From: Oscillospiraceae bacterium
Lineage (GTDB): Bacteria; Bacillota; Clostridia; Oscillospirales; Ruminococcaceae
Assembly: GCA_003508605.1 (NCBI GenBank)
Contig: DNUB01000196.1
Coordinates: 17,486 to 24,254 of the forward strand
Direction of reading: 5' to 3'
Length of the DNA stretch: 6,769 nt
In this document: piece after piece, positions 1 through 5,914 of the stretch
Layout of the letters: each line of letters starts with the position of its first letter
Position numbering within the stretch: the stretch's first letter is position 1
The notes under the pieces: generated by a model
Databases searched by the model: none
Told to the model about the DNA's origin: nothing
Seen by the model: only the letters and a program-made list of their open reading frames with translations
Program-made: the position numbers and the translations under genes

Positions 1-37
1 CAAGCTTTGCACCTACTGCTGGAACGGCAAGGAGTGA
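1..37 (+). CDS. 3' end of an upstream gene, probably a second PurF-like amidophosphoribosyltransferase (partial)
   Basis: Reading from base 2, eleven codons encode KLCTYCWNGKE and end at a TGA (35-37); base 1 is the last base of the preceding codon. The pattern Cys-x-x-Cys-aromatic-x-Gly-Lys matches the extreme C-terminus of [4Fe-4S] PurF proteins. The complete PurF encoded just downstream has CSGCFTGKYP at the equivalent place (residues 446-455). In the Bacillus-type enzyme this pair supplies two of the four cluster ligands. The fragment therefore looks like the end of another PurF family member that stops right after the cysteine pair, without the tail seen downstream. Only 11 residues are visible, so an unrelated protein ending in a CxxC motif cannot be excluded. 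Confidence 0.55.
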   Translation, partial: KLCTYCWNGKE

Positions 38-122
38 TTTTCGTAAGACGATATAGATAGAGAAAAAATAAACAGAGAAATGAAAGAAAACGGGTGCAGT
101 CAAAGGAAAGGACAGCACGTTT

Positions 123-1547
123 ATGTTTGATAACATTCATGAGGAATGCGGAGTTTTCGGCGTTTACACCGAAAAGGCACAGGAAAACGCAAACACGGTG
201 TATTACGGCTTATACGCCTTACAGCACAGGGGGCAGGAAAGCTGCGGCATTGTTGTGAACGACAGCGGCGTATTCAGCTATCACAAGGGAATAGGTCTGG
301 TCAACGAGGTTTTTGACAGCGAAAATTTAGGCAAGCTGCCAAAGGGAAGGATCGCAATAGGTCATGTAAGGTATTCCACCACTGGAAACACCACCTCCGC
401 CAACATTCAGCCCCTGGTGGTGCGTCACATTAAAGGGCCTATGGCTATTGCCCATAACGGAAATCTGGTCAACGCTCTTGAGCTTAGGCGCAGCTTTGAG
501 CTGCAAGGCGCAATTTTTCACTCCACCAACGATACCGAGGTAATTTCTTACGCAATAACACAGGCAAGACTTAACAGCGGCTCTATACAGGAAGCCGTGG
601 AAAAGGCGATGTACAAAATAAAGGGCGCATATTCTCTTATAATAATGTCCGCCAAAAAGATGATACTTGCAAGAGATCCCAACGGCTTCCGTCCCCTTTG
701 TATCGGTAAGCTGCCCGACGGCGGCATTGCGGCGGCAAGCGAAAGCTGCGCTCTTGACAGCGTGGGGGCGGAGTATATACGTGATATCGAGCCGGGGGAG
801 ATTGCGGTTATCAGCGAAAAGGGCATGGAAAGCATAAAGACCCACTGCGGCGGCAAATCCGCCATGTGCGTGTTCGAGTATGTGTATATTGCCCGTCCCG
901 ACAGCGTCATTGCGGGACAAAGTGTTCACGGTGCAAGAGTGCAGGCGGGGAGGTTTTTGGCAAAGGAGCACCCGGTTGAAGCGGATATAGTCGTGGGAGT
1001 TCCCGACAGCGGACTCGAAGCGGCACTGGGTTACTCCCTTGAATCGGGAATACCCTATGGCATGGGCTTTGTGAGAAACCGCTATGTGGGAAGAACCTTT
1101 ATACAACCCGCACAGGGAATGCGGGACGATTCCGTAAGGATAAAGCTTAACCCCGTTGCCGATGCGGTGAGGGGCAAGCGTGTGGTTATGATAGACGACA
1201 GCATAGTCAGAGGCACTACCTGCGGCAGAACGGTGAACCTACTCCGAGAAGCGGGCGCAAGGGAGGTTCATGTGCGGATTTCCTCGCCGCCCTTTATCAG
1301 CCCCTGCTTTTTCGGGATAGATATTGACAGCAGGGACAAGCTTATCGCCTGCCGTATGAGCCTCGATGAAATAAGAAGGTCCATTCATGCGGATTCTTTG
1401 GGATACTTAAGTCCCGAAAACGTGCTGAAAATTGCGCCAAAGGCTTGCTGCGGCTTTTGCTCGGGCTGCTTTACGGGAAAGTATCCCATTGAAGTACCTG
1501 ATGAAATGCCCAAGGATAAATTTGAGAGCAAGATAGTTCAGCAGTAA
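123..1547 (+). CDS. purF: Amidophosphoribosyltransferase (glutamine PRPP amidotransferase)
   Basis: Cytosolic enzyme of the first committed purine step: PRPP plus glutamine gives 5-phosphoribosylamine, glutamate and pyrophosphate. The 474-residue protein has an N-terminal Ntn-type glutaminase domain (about 9-235) and a C-terminal phosphoribosyltransferase domain (about 255-474). The start MFDNIHEECGVFG leaves an 8-residue propeptide whose removal would expose catalytic Cys9, as in Bacillus PurF. Other glutaminase motifs are HVRYSTTG (81-88) and HNGNL (111-115). The PRPP-binding loop is VVMIDDSIVRGTT (354-366). Cys249, Cys395, Cys446 and Cys449 sit where the four [4Fe-4S] ligands lie in the Bacillus enzyme, so this is the oxygen-sensitive cluster class. 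The ATG is preceded by an AGGAAAGGA-like ribosome binding site at about 104-112. It lies 85 bp after the upstream gene and 61 bp before purM. Length and motifs are complete. Confidence 0.98.
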   Translation: MFDNIHEECGVFGVYTEKAQENANTVYYGLYALQHRGQESCGIVVNDSGVFSYHKGIGLVNEVFDSENLGKLPKGRIAIGHVRYSTTGNTTSANIQPLVVRHIKGPMAIAHNGNLVNALELRRSFELQGAIFHSTNDTEVISYAITQARLNSGSIQEAVEKAMYKIKGAYSLIIMSAKKMILARDPNGFRPLCIGKLPDGGIAAASESCALDSVGAEYIRDIEPGEIAVISEKGMESIKTHCGGKSAMCVFEYVYIARPDSVIAGQSVHGARVQAGRFLAKEHPVEADIVVGVPDSGLEAALGYSLESGIPYGMGFVRNRYVGRTFIQPAQGMRDDSVRIKLNPVADAVRGKRVVMIDDSIVRGTTCGRTVNLLREAGAREVHVRISSPPFISPCFFGIDIDSRDKLIACRMSLDEIRRSIHADSLGYLSPENVLKIAPKACCGFCSGCFTGKYPIEVPDEMPKDKFESKIVQQ

Positions 1548-1608
1548 AAAATAAACAGTATGCTGCAAATAAGTACAGAAAACTAAAACAGGAAAAGGAG
1601 TTATTACC

Positions 1609-2646
1609 ATGAAGAACAGTTTTTCCGAAAGCTACAAGGCGGCGGGAGTTGACGTTACGGCGGGCTATGAGGGAGTTAAGCTGATGAAAAAGGACGTGGA
1701 GCGCACCTTTATTCCGGGGGTATTGACGGGAATAGGCGGCTTCGGAGGACTTTTTCAGCTTGATTTGGAGGGAATAAAGGAGCCTGTTTTGGTTTCGGGT
1801 ACGGACGGAGTCGGAACAAAGCTGAAATTGGCTATGCTGATGGATAAGCACGACACTATCGGAATAGACGCCGTTGCAATGTGCGTAAACGACGTTGTCT
1901 GCTGCGGCGCAAAGCCCTTGTTCTTCCTTGATTATATAGCCATAGGAAAGAACGTTCCCGAAAAGGTGGCGACTATAGTAAAGGGCGTGGCAGAGGGCTG
2001 CGTCAGGGCAGGCTGCGCTCTTATAGGCGGCGAAACAGCCGAGCATCCGGGAATGATGCCCGAGGACGAGTACGATATCGCAGGCTACACCACAGGCGTG
2101 GTCGACAAGTCGAAAATTCTTGACAATTCCAAGGTCAAGGAGGGGGACGTTATAATCGGTCTTGCCTCCACAGGCGTTCACAGCAACGGTTTTTCCCTTG
2201 TGAGAAAGATTTTTAACATTAACGACGCAAAGGTTTTGGAAAGAGTGCTGCCCGACGGAAAAACCTTAGGGGAGACGCTCCTTACTCCTACCGAAATATA
2301 TGTAAAGCCCATGCTCGACCTTATTTCCAAGGCGGAGGTAAAGGCGGTGAGCCATATTACAGGCGGCGGCTTTTACGAAAATGTTCCCCGCTCCCTTCCC
2401 GAGGGCTTTACCGCAAGAGTAAACAAAAGCTCCTTTGAAGTTCCCTATATTTTCCGCCTTATGCAGGAGGAGGGCAATATTCCCGAGCGTGATATGTACA
2501 ATACCTTTAATATGGGTATCGGCATGACGGCGGTTGTTTCAGAAAAGGACGCCAACAAAGCGGTGGAGATACTTGCGTCTCACGGTATTAAGGCTTACTG
2601 TATCGGGGAGATTATTAAGGGAGATCAGGGAATCGAGATAATCTGA
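1609..2646 (+). CDS. purM: Phosphoribosylformylglycinamidine cyclo-ligase (AIR synthetase)
   Basis: Cytosolic enzyme that uses ATP to close the imidazole ring, turning FGAM into aminoimidazole ribonucleotide. At 345 residues it is the usual length for the family. Signature segments in order are an N-terminal GIGGFGGLF (41-49), SGTDGVGTK (63-71), an aspartate-rich stretch around [11 protein letters not shown] (85-95), [11 protein letters not shown] (140-150), the glycine-rich TGVHSNGFS (188-196), [10 protein letters not shown] (249-258) and FNMGIGM (300-306). Together these define the PurM/PurL/SelD ATP-binding superfamily, and the arrangement is specific to PurM. The ATG has a good AAGGAG ribosome binding site at about 1595-1600. 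It follows purF by 61 bp and precedes the lipoprotein gene by 31 bp, consistent with one transcript. Nothing is missing or unusual in the protein. Confidence 0.98.
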   Translation: MKNSFSESYKAAGVDVTAGYEGVKLMKKDVERTFIPGVLTGIGGFGGLFQLDLEGIKEPVLVSGTDGVGTKLKLAMLMDKHDTIGIDAVAMCVNDVVCCGAKPLFFLDYIAIGKNVPEKVATIVKGVAEGCVRAGCALIGGETAEHPGMMPEDEYDIAGYTTGVVDKSKILDNSKVKEGDVIIGLASTGVHSNGFSLVRKIFNINDAKVLERVLPDGKTLGETLLTPTEIYVKPMLDLISKAEVKAVSHITGGGFYENVPRSLPEGFTARVNKSSFEVPYIFRLMQEEGNIPERDMYNTFNMGIGMTAVVSEKDANKAVEILASHGIKAYCIGEIIKGDQGIEII

Positions 2647-2658
2647 CATATTGTACAA

Positions 2659-2669
2659 TTAACGGAGGA
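2659..2669 (+). repeat. 11-bp direct repeat, copy 1 (TTAACGGAGGA), carrying the lipoprotein gene's ribosome binding site
   Basis: The string TTAACGGAGGA occurs here and again, identically, at 3221-3231 ahead of purN. The two copies bracket the lipoprotein gene. The GGAGGA part is a ribosome binding site and would be expected to recur, so only the TTAAC extension is informative. Confidence 0.6.
2664..2668 (+). promoter_or_regulatory. Ribosome binding site that fixes the TTG start of the lipoprotein gene
   Basis: GGAGG lies 9 bases before the TTG at 2678. There is an in-frame TAA at 2660-2662 and no in-frame ATG or GTG between that stop and the lipobox, so this site together with the TTG is the only start that preserves the signal peptide. 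Confidence 0.8.
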
Positions 2670-2677
2670 AGGGCGGC

Positions 2678-3193
2678 TTGAAGTATATTGTTTTTTCCCT
2701 GCTGTGCATTTTTTTGTTGTCCGGCTGCGGTTATAACACAGAGCTTATCGGTATTTCAAAGGAGGATCCCAGACTGGAGTTTGAGACCTTTGCCAAGGGC
2801 TTTACCGAGGTGGAGAGAAAAAACTTCATATCCCGAAAATCCGGGTATGACGAGGGAGTTATTATTGACAGCCAGGAGGATTTTCGGCAGCTGGAGGAAA
2901 ACCTGGGCATAGACTTTGACCAAGAGGTGGATTTTGATGAGTATATGCTGTTTGCCAACTATGAAGGAAATATCGGCTTCGAATTTAAGGTAAAATCCTT
3001 CGATATCACCGAAATTGCTTATAATGACACTTTATTGCAGGTTAAGATATCTTATGAAAATTCCGAAACCGTCGAAGCGAAACAGGGAGAATGGATCTGC
3101 TTTTACAATATATCGAAAATCAAAAAAAGCGATTTTCCTTATGAGCCCAGGGATTTTCAGAGCATTAGGGATAAAAATGATGATAAGACATAA
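2678..3193 (+). CDS. Putative lipoprotein of unknown function, TTG start
   Basis: I do not recognise a specific family. The 171-residue product starts MKYIVFSLL and has a short lysine-led signal peptide with a hydrophobic core, then a lipobox LSGC with Cys17 as the lipid-modified residue. The mature part (about 155 residues) would be anchored on the outer face of the membrane and is rich in Asp and Glu. Its middle (about 60-150) alternates short charged and hydrophobic stretches, such as VDFDEYMLFA (83-92) and LLQVKISY, suggesting a small mostly beta domain. The overall pattern faintly recalls PrcB-like bacterial lipoproteins, which is only an impression. The TTG start is supported by a GGAGG nine bases upstream. 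The gene sits 31 bp after purM and 42 bp before purN, so it is probably co-transcribed with purine genes despite its surface location. A secreted protein has no obvious part in the cytosolic pathway. Confidence 0.85.
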   Translation: MKYIVFSLLCIFLLSGCGYNTELIGISKEDPRLEFETFAKGFTEVERKNFISRKSGYDEGVIIDSQEDFRQLEENLGIDFDQEVDFDEYMLFANYEGNIGFEFKVKSFDITEIAYNDTLLQVKISYENSETVEAKQGEWICFYNISKIKKSDFPYEPRDFQSIRDKNDDKT

Positions 3194-3220
3194 AATTGCG
3201 GCTTAAAATACAGGGCTGCC

Positions 3221-3231
3221 TTAACGGAGGA
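3221..3231 (+). repeat. 11-bp direct repeat, copy 2 (TTAACGGAGGA), carrying the purN ribosome binding site
   Basis: Identical to 2659-2669. GGAGG at 3226-3230 is five bases from the purN ATG. Recombination between the two copies would delete the lipoprotein gene and leave purN with an intact ribosome binding site directly behind purM. Confidence 0.6.
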
Positions 3232-3235
3232 CAAA

Positions 3236-3862
3236 ATGAATATATCGGTATTGGTATCAGGCGGCGGCACTAACCTTCAAAAGCTTATAGACGCTGAGAA
3301 GGCGGGCAGGCTGGGGGGCGGCAGGATCACCTGCGTAATAAGCTCCAAGCCCGATGTTTACGCCCTTGAAAGGGCAAAAAAGGCGGGTATTAAAACGGCG
3401 GTGCTGAACCGAAAGGATTACCCCGACGTTCACGCCTACAGCATTGCCATGCGGGATAAGCTTATGGAAGAAAAAGCCGAGCTTGTTATTTATGCGGGAT
3501 TTCTCACCATACTGGACGAAAGCGTTTGCAGAGCATTCCCAAACAGGATGATGAACGTTCACCCTGCGCTTATACCCAGCTTTTGCGGAAAAGGATACTA
3601 CGGGCTTCACGTTCATGAGGCGGCTTTGCAAAAGGGTGTCAAGGTCACCGGGGCAACGGTGCATTTTGTTACCGAGGAATGCGACGGCGGACCTATTATT
3701 CTGCAAAAGGCGGTGGAGGTGAAAAACGGCGATACTCCCGAAATTCTTCAAAGGAGAGTTATGGAGGAGGCGGAGTGGGTCATTCTTCCCGAAGCGGCAA
3801 GGCTGTTTTGCGAGGGAAAAATCAGGGTAGCCCACGGGAAAGCCATCATTATTGAGGAGTAG
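3236..3862 (+). CDS. purN: Phosphoribosylglycinamide formyltransferase, 10-formyl-THF dependent (GAR transformylase)
   Basis: Cytosolic enzyme that transfers a formyl group from 10-formyltetrahydrofolate to GAR, giving FGAR. The 208 residues match the PurN family length. The N-terminal phosphate-binding motif is VSGGGTNLQ (7-15). The catalytic Asn-x-His of the family is present as NVH (Asn107, His109), followed by PALIPSF. The catalytic Asp is Asp150 in the DGGPI motif. The segment YGLHVHEAAL and the following TGATVHFV are typical of clostridial PurN. The ATG has GGAGG five bases upstream. Because it uses folate rather than formate plus ATP, this is the PurN and not the PurT route. A run of three 8-bp purine-rich repeats overlaps its stop codon, and the next gene is the first of the non-purine cassette. 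Confidence 0.97.
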   Translation: MNISVLVSGGGTNLQKLIDAEKAGRLGGGRITCVISSKPDVYALERAKKAGIKTAVLNRKDYPDVHAYSIAMRDKLMEEKAELVIYAGFLTILDESVCRAFPNRMMNVHPALIPSFCGKGYYGLHVHEAALQKGVKVTGATVHFVTEECDGGPIILQKAVEVKNGDTPEILQRRVMEEAEWVILPEAARLFCEGKIRVAHGKAIIIEE

Positions 3863-3877
3863 AGGAGCAGAGGAGTA
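3854..3877 (+). repeat. Three tandem 8-bp repeats across the purN stop codon
   Basis: Units read GAGGAGTA, GAGGAGCA and GAGGAGTA, so the second differs by one base. The purN stop TAG (3860-3862) lies at the junction of the first and second units. Each unit contains a GGAG-like motif, but the next start is more than 65 bases away, so these are not ordinary ribosome binding sites. Confidence 0.8.
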
Positions 3878-3903
3878 AGTGCGTTTAAAGCAATTTTTGC
3901 GGC

Positions 3904-3920
3904 AGCGGGAACGCTTTTTT
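3904..3920 (+). terminator. Possible weak intrinsic terminator between purN and the kinase gene
   Basis: A 4-bp stem AGCG/CGCT encloses a GGAA loop, a GNRA-type tetraloop, and runs directly into six T residues (3915-3920). The stem is very short and could also be chance. If real, it would lower rather than block read-through into the downstream genes, since the purine genes resume later on the same strand. Confidence 0.22.
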
Positions 3921-3945
3921 GCAGGGAAAAAAGGATAACTTATTT

Positions 3946-4509
3946 ATGAAGACATATACCGTTATCGGAGGAGTGAACGGAGTGGGAAAAAGCACCCTGA
4001 GCGGGGTTTTGTCCGTCACCGATTACTCTATGGGCATTATTGTGGATCCCGACAAGCTGATAAAAATAAGCGGGGACAGGCTTAAGGGCGGAAAAGCCGC
4101 TTTGGAGCTTATTTCAAGCTGTCTTGAAAATAACTCGGACTTTTCACAGGAAACCACCCTCTCGGGCAAAGGGATTATAAAGACCCTGCAAGCCGCCAGG
4201 AAAAGGGGCTATTATGTGCGGCTGTATTATGTGGGCTTAAGCTCTGCGGAGGAAAGCCTGTCACGAATAGCCAACCGGGTTAAAAAGGGCGGACACGATA
4301 TTCCAAGGGAGGACGTTACAAGGCGGTTCAAAAGACGCTTTGAGGATCTATTGAAAATTCTTCCCTTTTGCGACGAGGCTTGCTTTTTTGACAACGAAAA
4401 CGGTTTTGTTTATGTGGGGGAATATAAGGACGGTAAGCTTTATGATGCAGTAAAGGACTTGCCGGAGTGGTTTACGGAAATGAAAATGTATTATGAGGGG
4501 GTGAAGTAA
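3946..4509 (+). CDS. Zeta-toxin-like P-loop kinase/ATPase (COG4185-type)
   Basis: A 187-residue P-loop protein of the zeta toxin-like group often annotated as predicted ABC-type ATPase. The Walker A motif is GVNGVGKST (9-17). An acidic DPDKL follows at 34-38. The group's hallmark SQETTLSGKG is at 67-76, then a strand with YYVGLSS (94-100), then the basic RVKKGGHDIP (111-120) and an arginine-rich helix (RRFKRRF, 126-132), and finally FFDN (147-150). True zeta toxins phosphorylate UDP-sugar precursors of the cell wall, but for this subgroup the substrate is not known to me. I chose the ATG at 3946 because AAGGA lies at 3931-3935. An in-frame TTG at 3919 would add nine residues ahead of the P-loop but has no clear ribosome binding site. 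No antitoxin-like gene adjoins it. The stop is one base from the next ATG, so translation is probably coupled to the DJ-1-like gene. Confidence 0.88.
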   Translation: MKTYTVIGGVNGVGKSTLSGVLSVTDYSMGIIVDPDKLIKISGDRLKGGKAALELISSCLENNSDFSQETTLSGKGIIKTLQAARKRGYYVRLYYVGLSSAEESLSRIANRVKKGGHDIPREDVTRRFKRRFEDLLKILPFCDEACFFDNENGFVYVGEYKDGKLYDAVKDLPEWFTEMKMYYEGVK

Positions 4510-4510
4510 A

Positions 4511-5149
4511 ATGAAAAAATATGCGGTGCTTATTTATCCGAATTTTTCCTTGCAGGAGATAACCTGTCTTACCTCCTGCCTTACCGTTTGGTTTGGGGAG
4601 AAAATAGATATAATTGCTTCGGAAAAGAAGCCATGCGCCAGCGAGGATGGATTTTCGGTCATGCCCGACAAAACGGTAGACGAAGCCGAGGTAGGGGATT
4701 ACGATTGCCTGATACTGCCGGGAACGATATTCCCTTTGCAGCCGCTGTACGACGAAAGGCTGATTGACTTTCTCAGAGGGGGAAGGAACGCCAATACCCT
4801 TATCGCCGCCATTTCATCTTCCCCCATACTGCTTTCAAAGGCTGGACTTCTTGAGGGAAAGGACTTTACGTCGGGTTGCTTTATGCAAATGGCGGAGACC
4901 TTTTCCTTTGTGGAAAAGGAGCATTTTGTGCATAAGCCCGTTGTTGAGGACGGGAATGTTATAACGGGAATAGGTATGTTCTACCGTGAGTTTGCCGAAA
5001 GAGTGCTTAACCGCTTGGGCTATGACGTGGGAGATCATTTTATGGATACAAGCGGGCAGGAATTTACCGAGGAGGAGCTTACCTTTTATTGGTCCGATGA
5101 GGACTATAAGGAGTTTTTGGAGGAATTAAAGGAGTTTGAGGGCAAGTAA
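4511..5149 (+). CDS. DJ-1/PfpI-fold protein (class I glutamine amidotransferase-like), nucleophile Cys replaced by Ser
   Basis: A 212-residue protein of the DJ-1/PfpI superfamily, whose members include deglycase or chaperone-like proteins, proteases and thiamine-salvage relatives. The N-terminal strand and helix AVLIYPNFSLQEI (5-17) carry the conserved Glu at 16. DYDCLILPG (63-71) is the strand before the usual glycine pair. The nucleophile elbow reads AAISSSPILL (99-108), followed by SKAGLLEGK. Family members normally have AAIC here, so Ser102 occupies the catalytic Cys position. VITGIG (150-155) is the conserved late strand. The C-terminus (about 186-212) is very acidic and extends beyond the core. 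Its ribosome binding site lies within the end of the kinase gene (GAGGGGG from 4495), and one base separates the two genes. Catalysis by the usual thiol chemistry looks impossible at this position. Cys123 is the nearest later cysteine in sequence. Confidence 0.85.
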   Translation: MKKYAVLIYPNFSLQEITCLTSCLTVWFGEKIDIIASEKKPCASEDGFSVMPDKTVDEAEVGDYDCLILPGTIFPLQPLYDERLIDFLRGGRNANTLIAAISSSPILLSKAGLLEGKDFTSGCFMQMAETFSFVEKEHFVHKPVVEDGNVITGIGMFYREFAERVLNRLGYDVGDHFMDTSGQEFTEEELTFYWSDEDYKEFLEELKEFEGK

Positions 5150-5163
5150 GCGGAGGGGAATAT

Positions 5164-5901
5164 ATGAACGAGGAAAAATTTACGGGGAAGGCGGAGCTTT
5201 ATGACAAATACCGTCCCTCTTACCCAAGAGAGCTTATAGATTGGCTTTACGATAAGACCAAAGCGGAAACGGTGGCGGATATCGGTGCAGGTACGGGTAA
5301 ATTTACCCTCTGTCTTACCGCAAAGCCGTGGAAAATAACGGCGGTTGAGCCAAACGACGATATGCGGTCAAAGCTGAAAGGTATAGAAGGTATAACTGTG
5401 GTAAAAGGTTCTGCCGAGAAGACGGGTCTTGAAGACGGAAGCGTGGATTTGGTAACTGTCGCTCAGGCTTTTCACTGGTTCGACAGGGAAAAGTTCAAGA
5501 CGGAATGCAAAAGAACAATAAAAAATCACGGAAGCGTTGCCGTTATATACAACGAACGAGCCGAGGATTTGTTTATGAAGGAAAGAGACGGGATTTTCCT
5601 CAAATTCTGCGGCATAAGCCGTATTAAGCATATAGCGGATCAAAGGGCGGAGGAAGTGTTCGATATGCTGGTGGGGGAAGGATATTTTTCCTCAATGGAT
5701 TATTTTGAACTTGAAAACAACAAGCCCACATCTATGGAGGAATACGTGGGAAGAGAGCTTTCCTGTTCTTATGCCTTGAAAAACGGAAATCCCGATTTTG
5801 GAGATTTTAAAGGTGAATTGGAAAAGCTTTTTAAAAGGTATGAAAAAAACGGCGTAATTATGGTAAACAGCGTTACAAAATGTTATTTGGGGAAGTTTTA
5901 A
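5164..5901 (+). CDS. Class I SAM-dependent methyltransferase
   Basis: A 245-residue soluble methyltransferase of the Rossmann-fold class. Motif I, which binds SAM, is VADIGAGTGKFT (37-48). The acidic residue for the SAM ribose is in AVEPND (60-65). GSAE (82-85) precedes the GSVDLVTVAQAFHWFD block (92-107), typical of the Methyltransf_11 group that includes Tam- and Crg1-like enzymes. The N-terminal segment with YDKYRPSYP (13-21) is also usual in that group. The C-terminal part (about 150-245) is a substrate cap with no residues that reveal the acceptor, so the substrate is unknown. GGAGGGG at 5152-5158 is five bases before the ATG, and the gene starts 14 bp after the DJ-1-like gene. Its TAA overlaps the ribosome binding site of the next gene by one base. 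This makes it a translational neighbour of purO. Confidence 0.9.
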   Translation: MNEEKFTGKAELYDKYRPSYPRELIDWLYDKTKAETVADIGAGTGKFTLCLTAKPWKITAVEPNDDMRSKLKGIEGITVVKGSAEKTGLEDGSVDLVTVAQAFHWFDREKFKTECKRTIKNHGSVAVIYNERAEDLFMKERDGIFLKFCGISRIKHIADQRAEEVFDMLVGEGYFSSMDYFELENNKPTSMEEYVGRELSCSYALKNGNPDFGDFKGELEKLFKRYEKNGVIMVNSVTKCYLGKF

Positions 5902-5907
5902 AGGAGG
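5901..5907 (+). promoter_or_regulatory. Strong ribosome binding site of the IMP cyclohydrolase gene, overlapping the methyltransferase stop
   Basis: AAGGAGG begins on the last base of the methyltransferase TAA (5899-5901) and lies seven bases before the ATG at 5915. The overlap ties translation of the purine gene to that of the accessory gene. Confidence 0.8.
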
Positions 5908-5914
5908 AACAGCA

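Noticed and set aside
80..130. A 16-codon frame (start ATG at 80) overlapping the purF start, a possible leader peptide
   Set aside because: It has only a weak ribosome binding site, no run of regulatory codons and no terminator or antiterminator fold, and it overlaps purF out of frame.
327..1106. A 259-codon open frame on the minus strand across purF, and similar long minus-strand frames at 1471-2181, 3257-3835 and 5942-6430
   Set aside because: They lie opposite strongly supported genes, show no recognisable motif, and are the expected by-product of codon use on the coding strand.
2650..2659. Perfect 10-bp palindrome ATTGTACAAT between purM and the lipoprotein gene
   Set aside because: Short AT-rich palindromes are frequent by chance, it occurs once, and there is no paired half-site or nearby promoter to make it an operator.
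3919..3945. In-frame TTG at 3919 as the start of the kinase gene
   Set aside because: It would place nine residues ahead of the MKTYTV start and sits in the T-run with no clear ribosome binding site; the ATG at 3946 has AAGGA ten bases upstream and puts the P-loop at the usual distance from the N-terminus.
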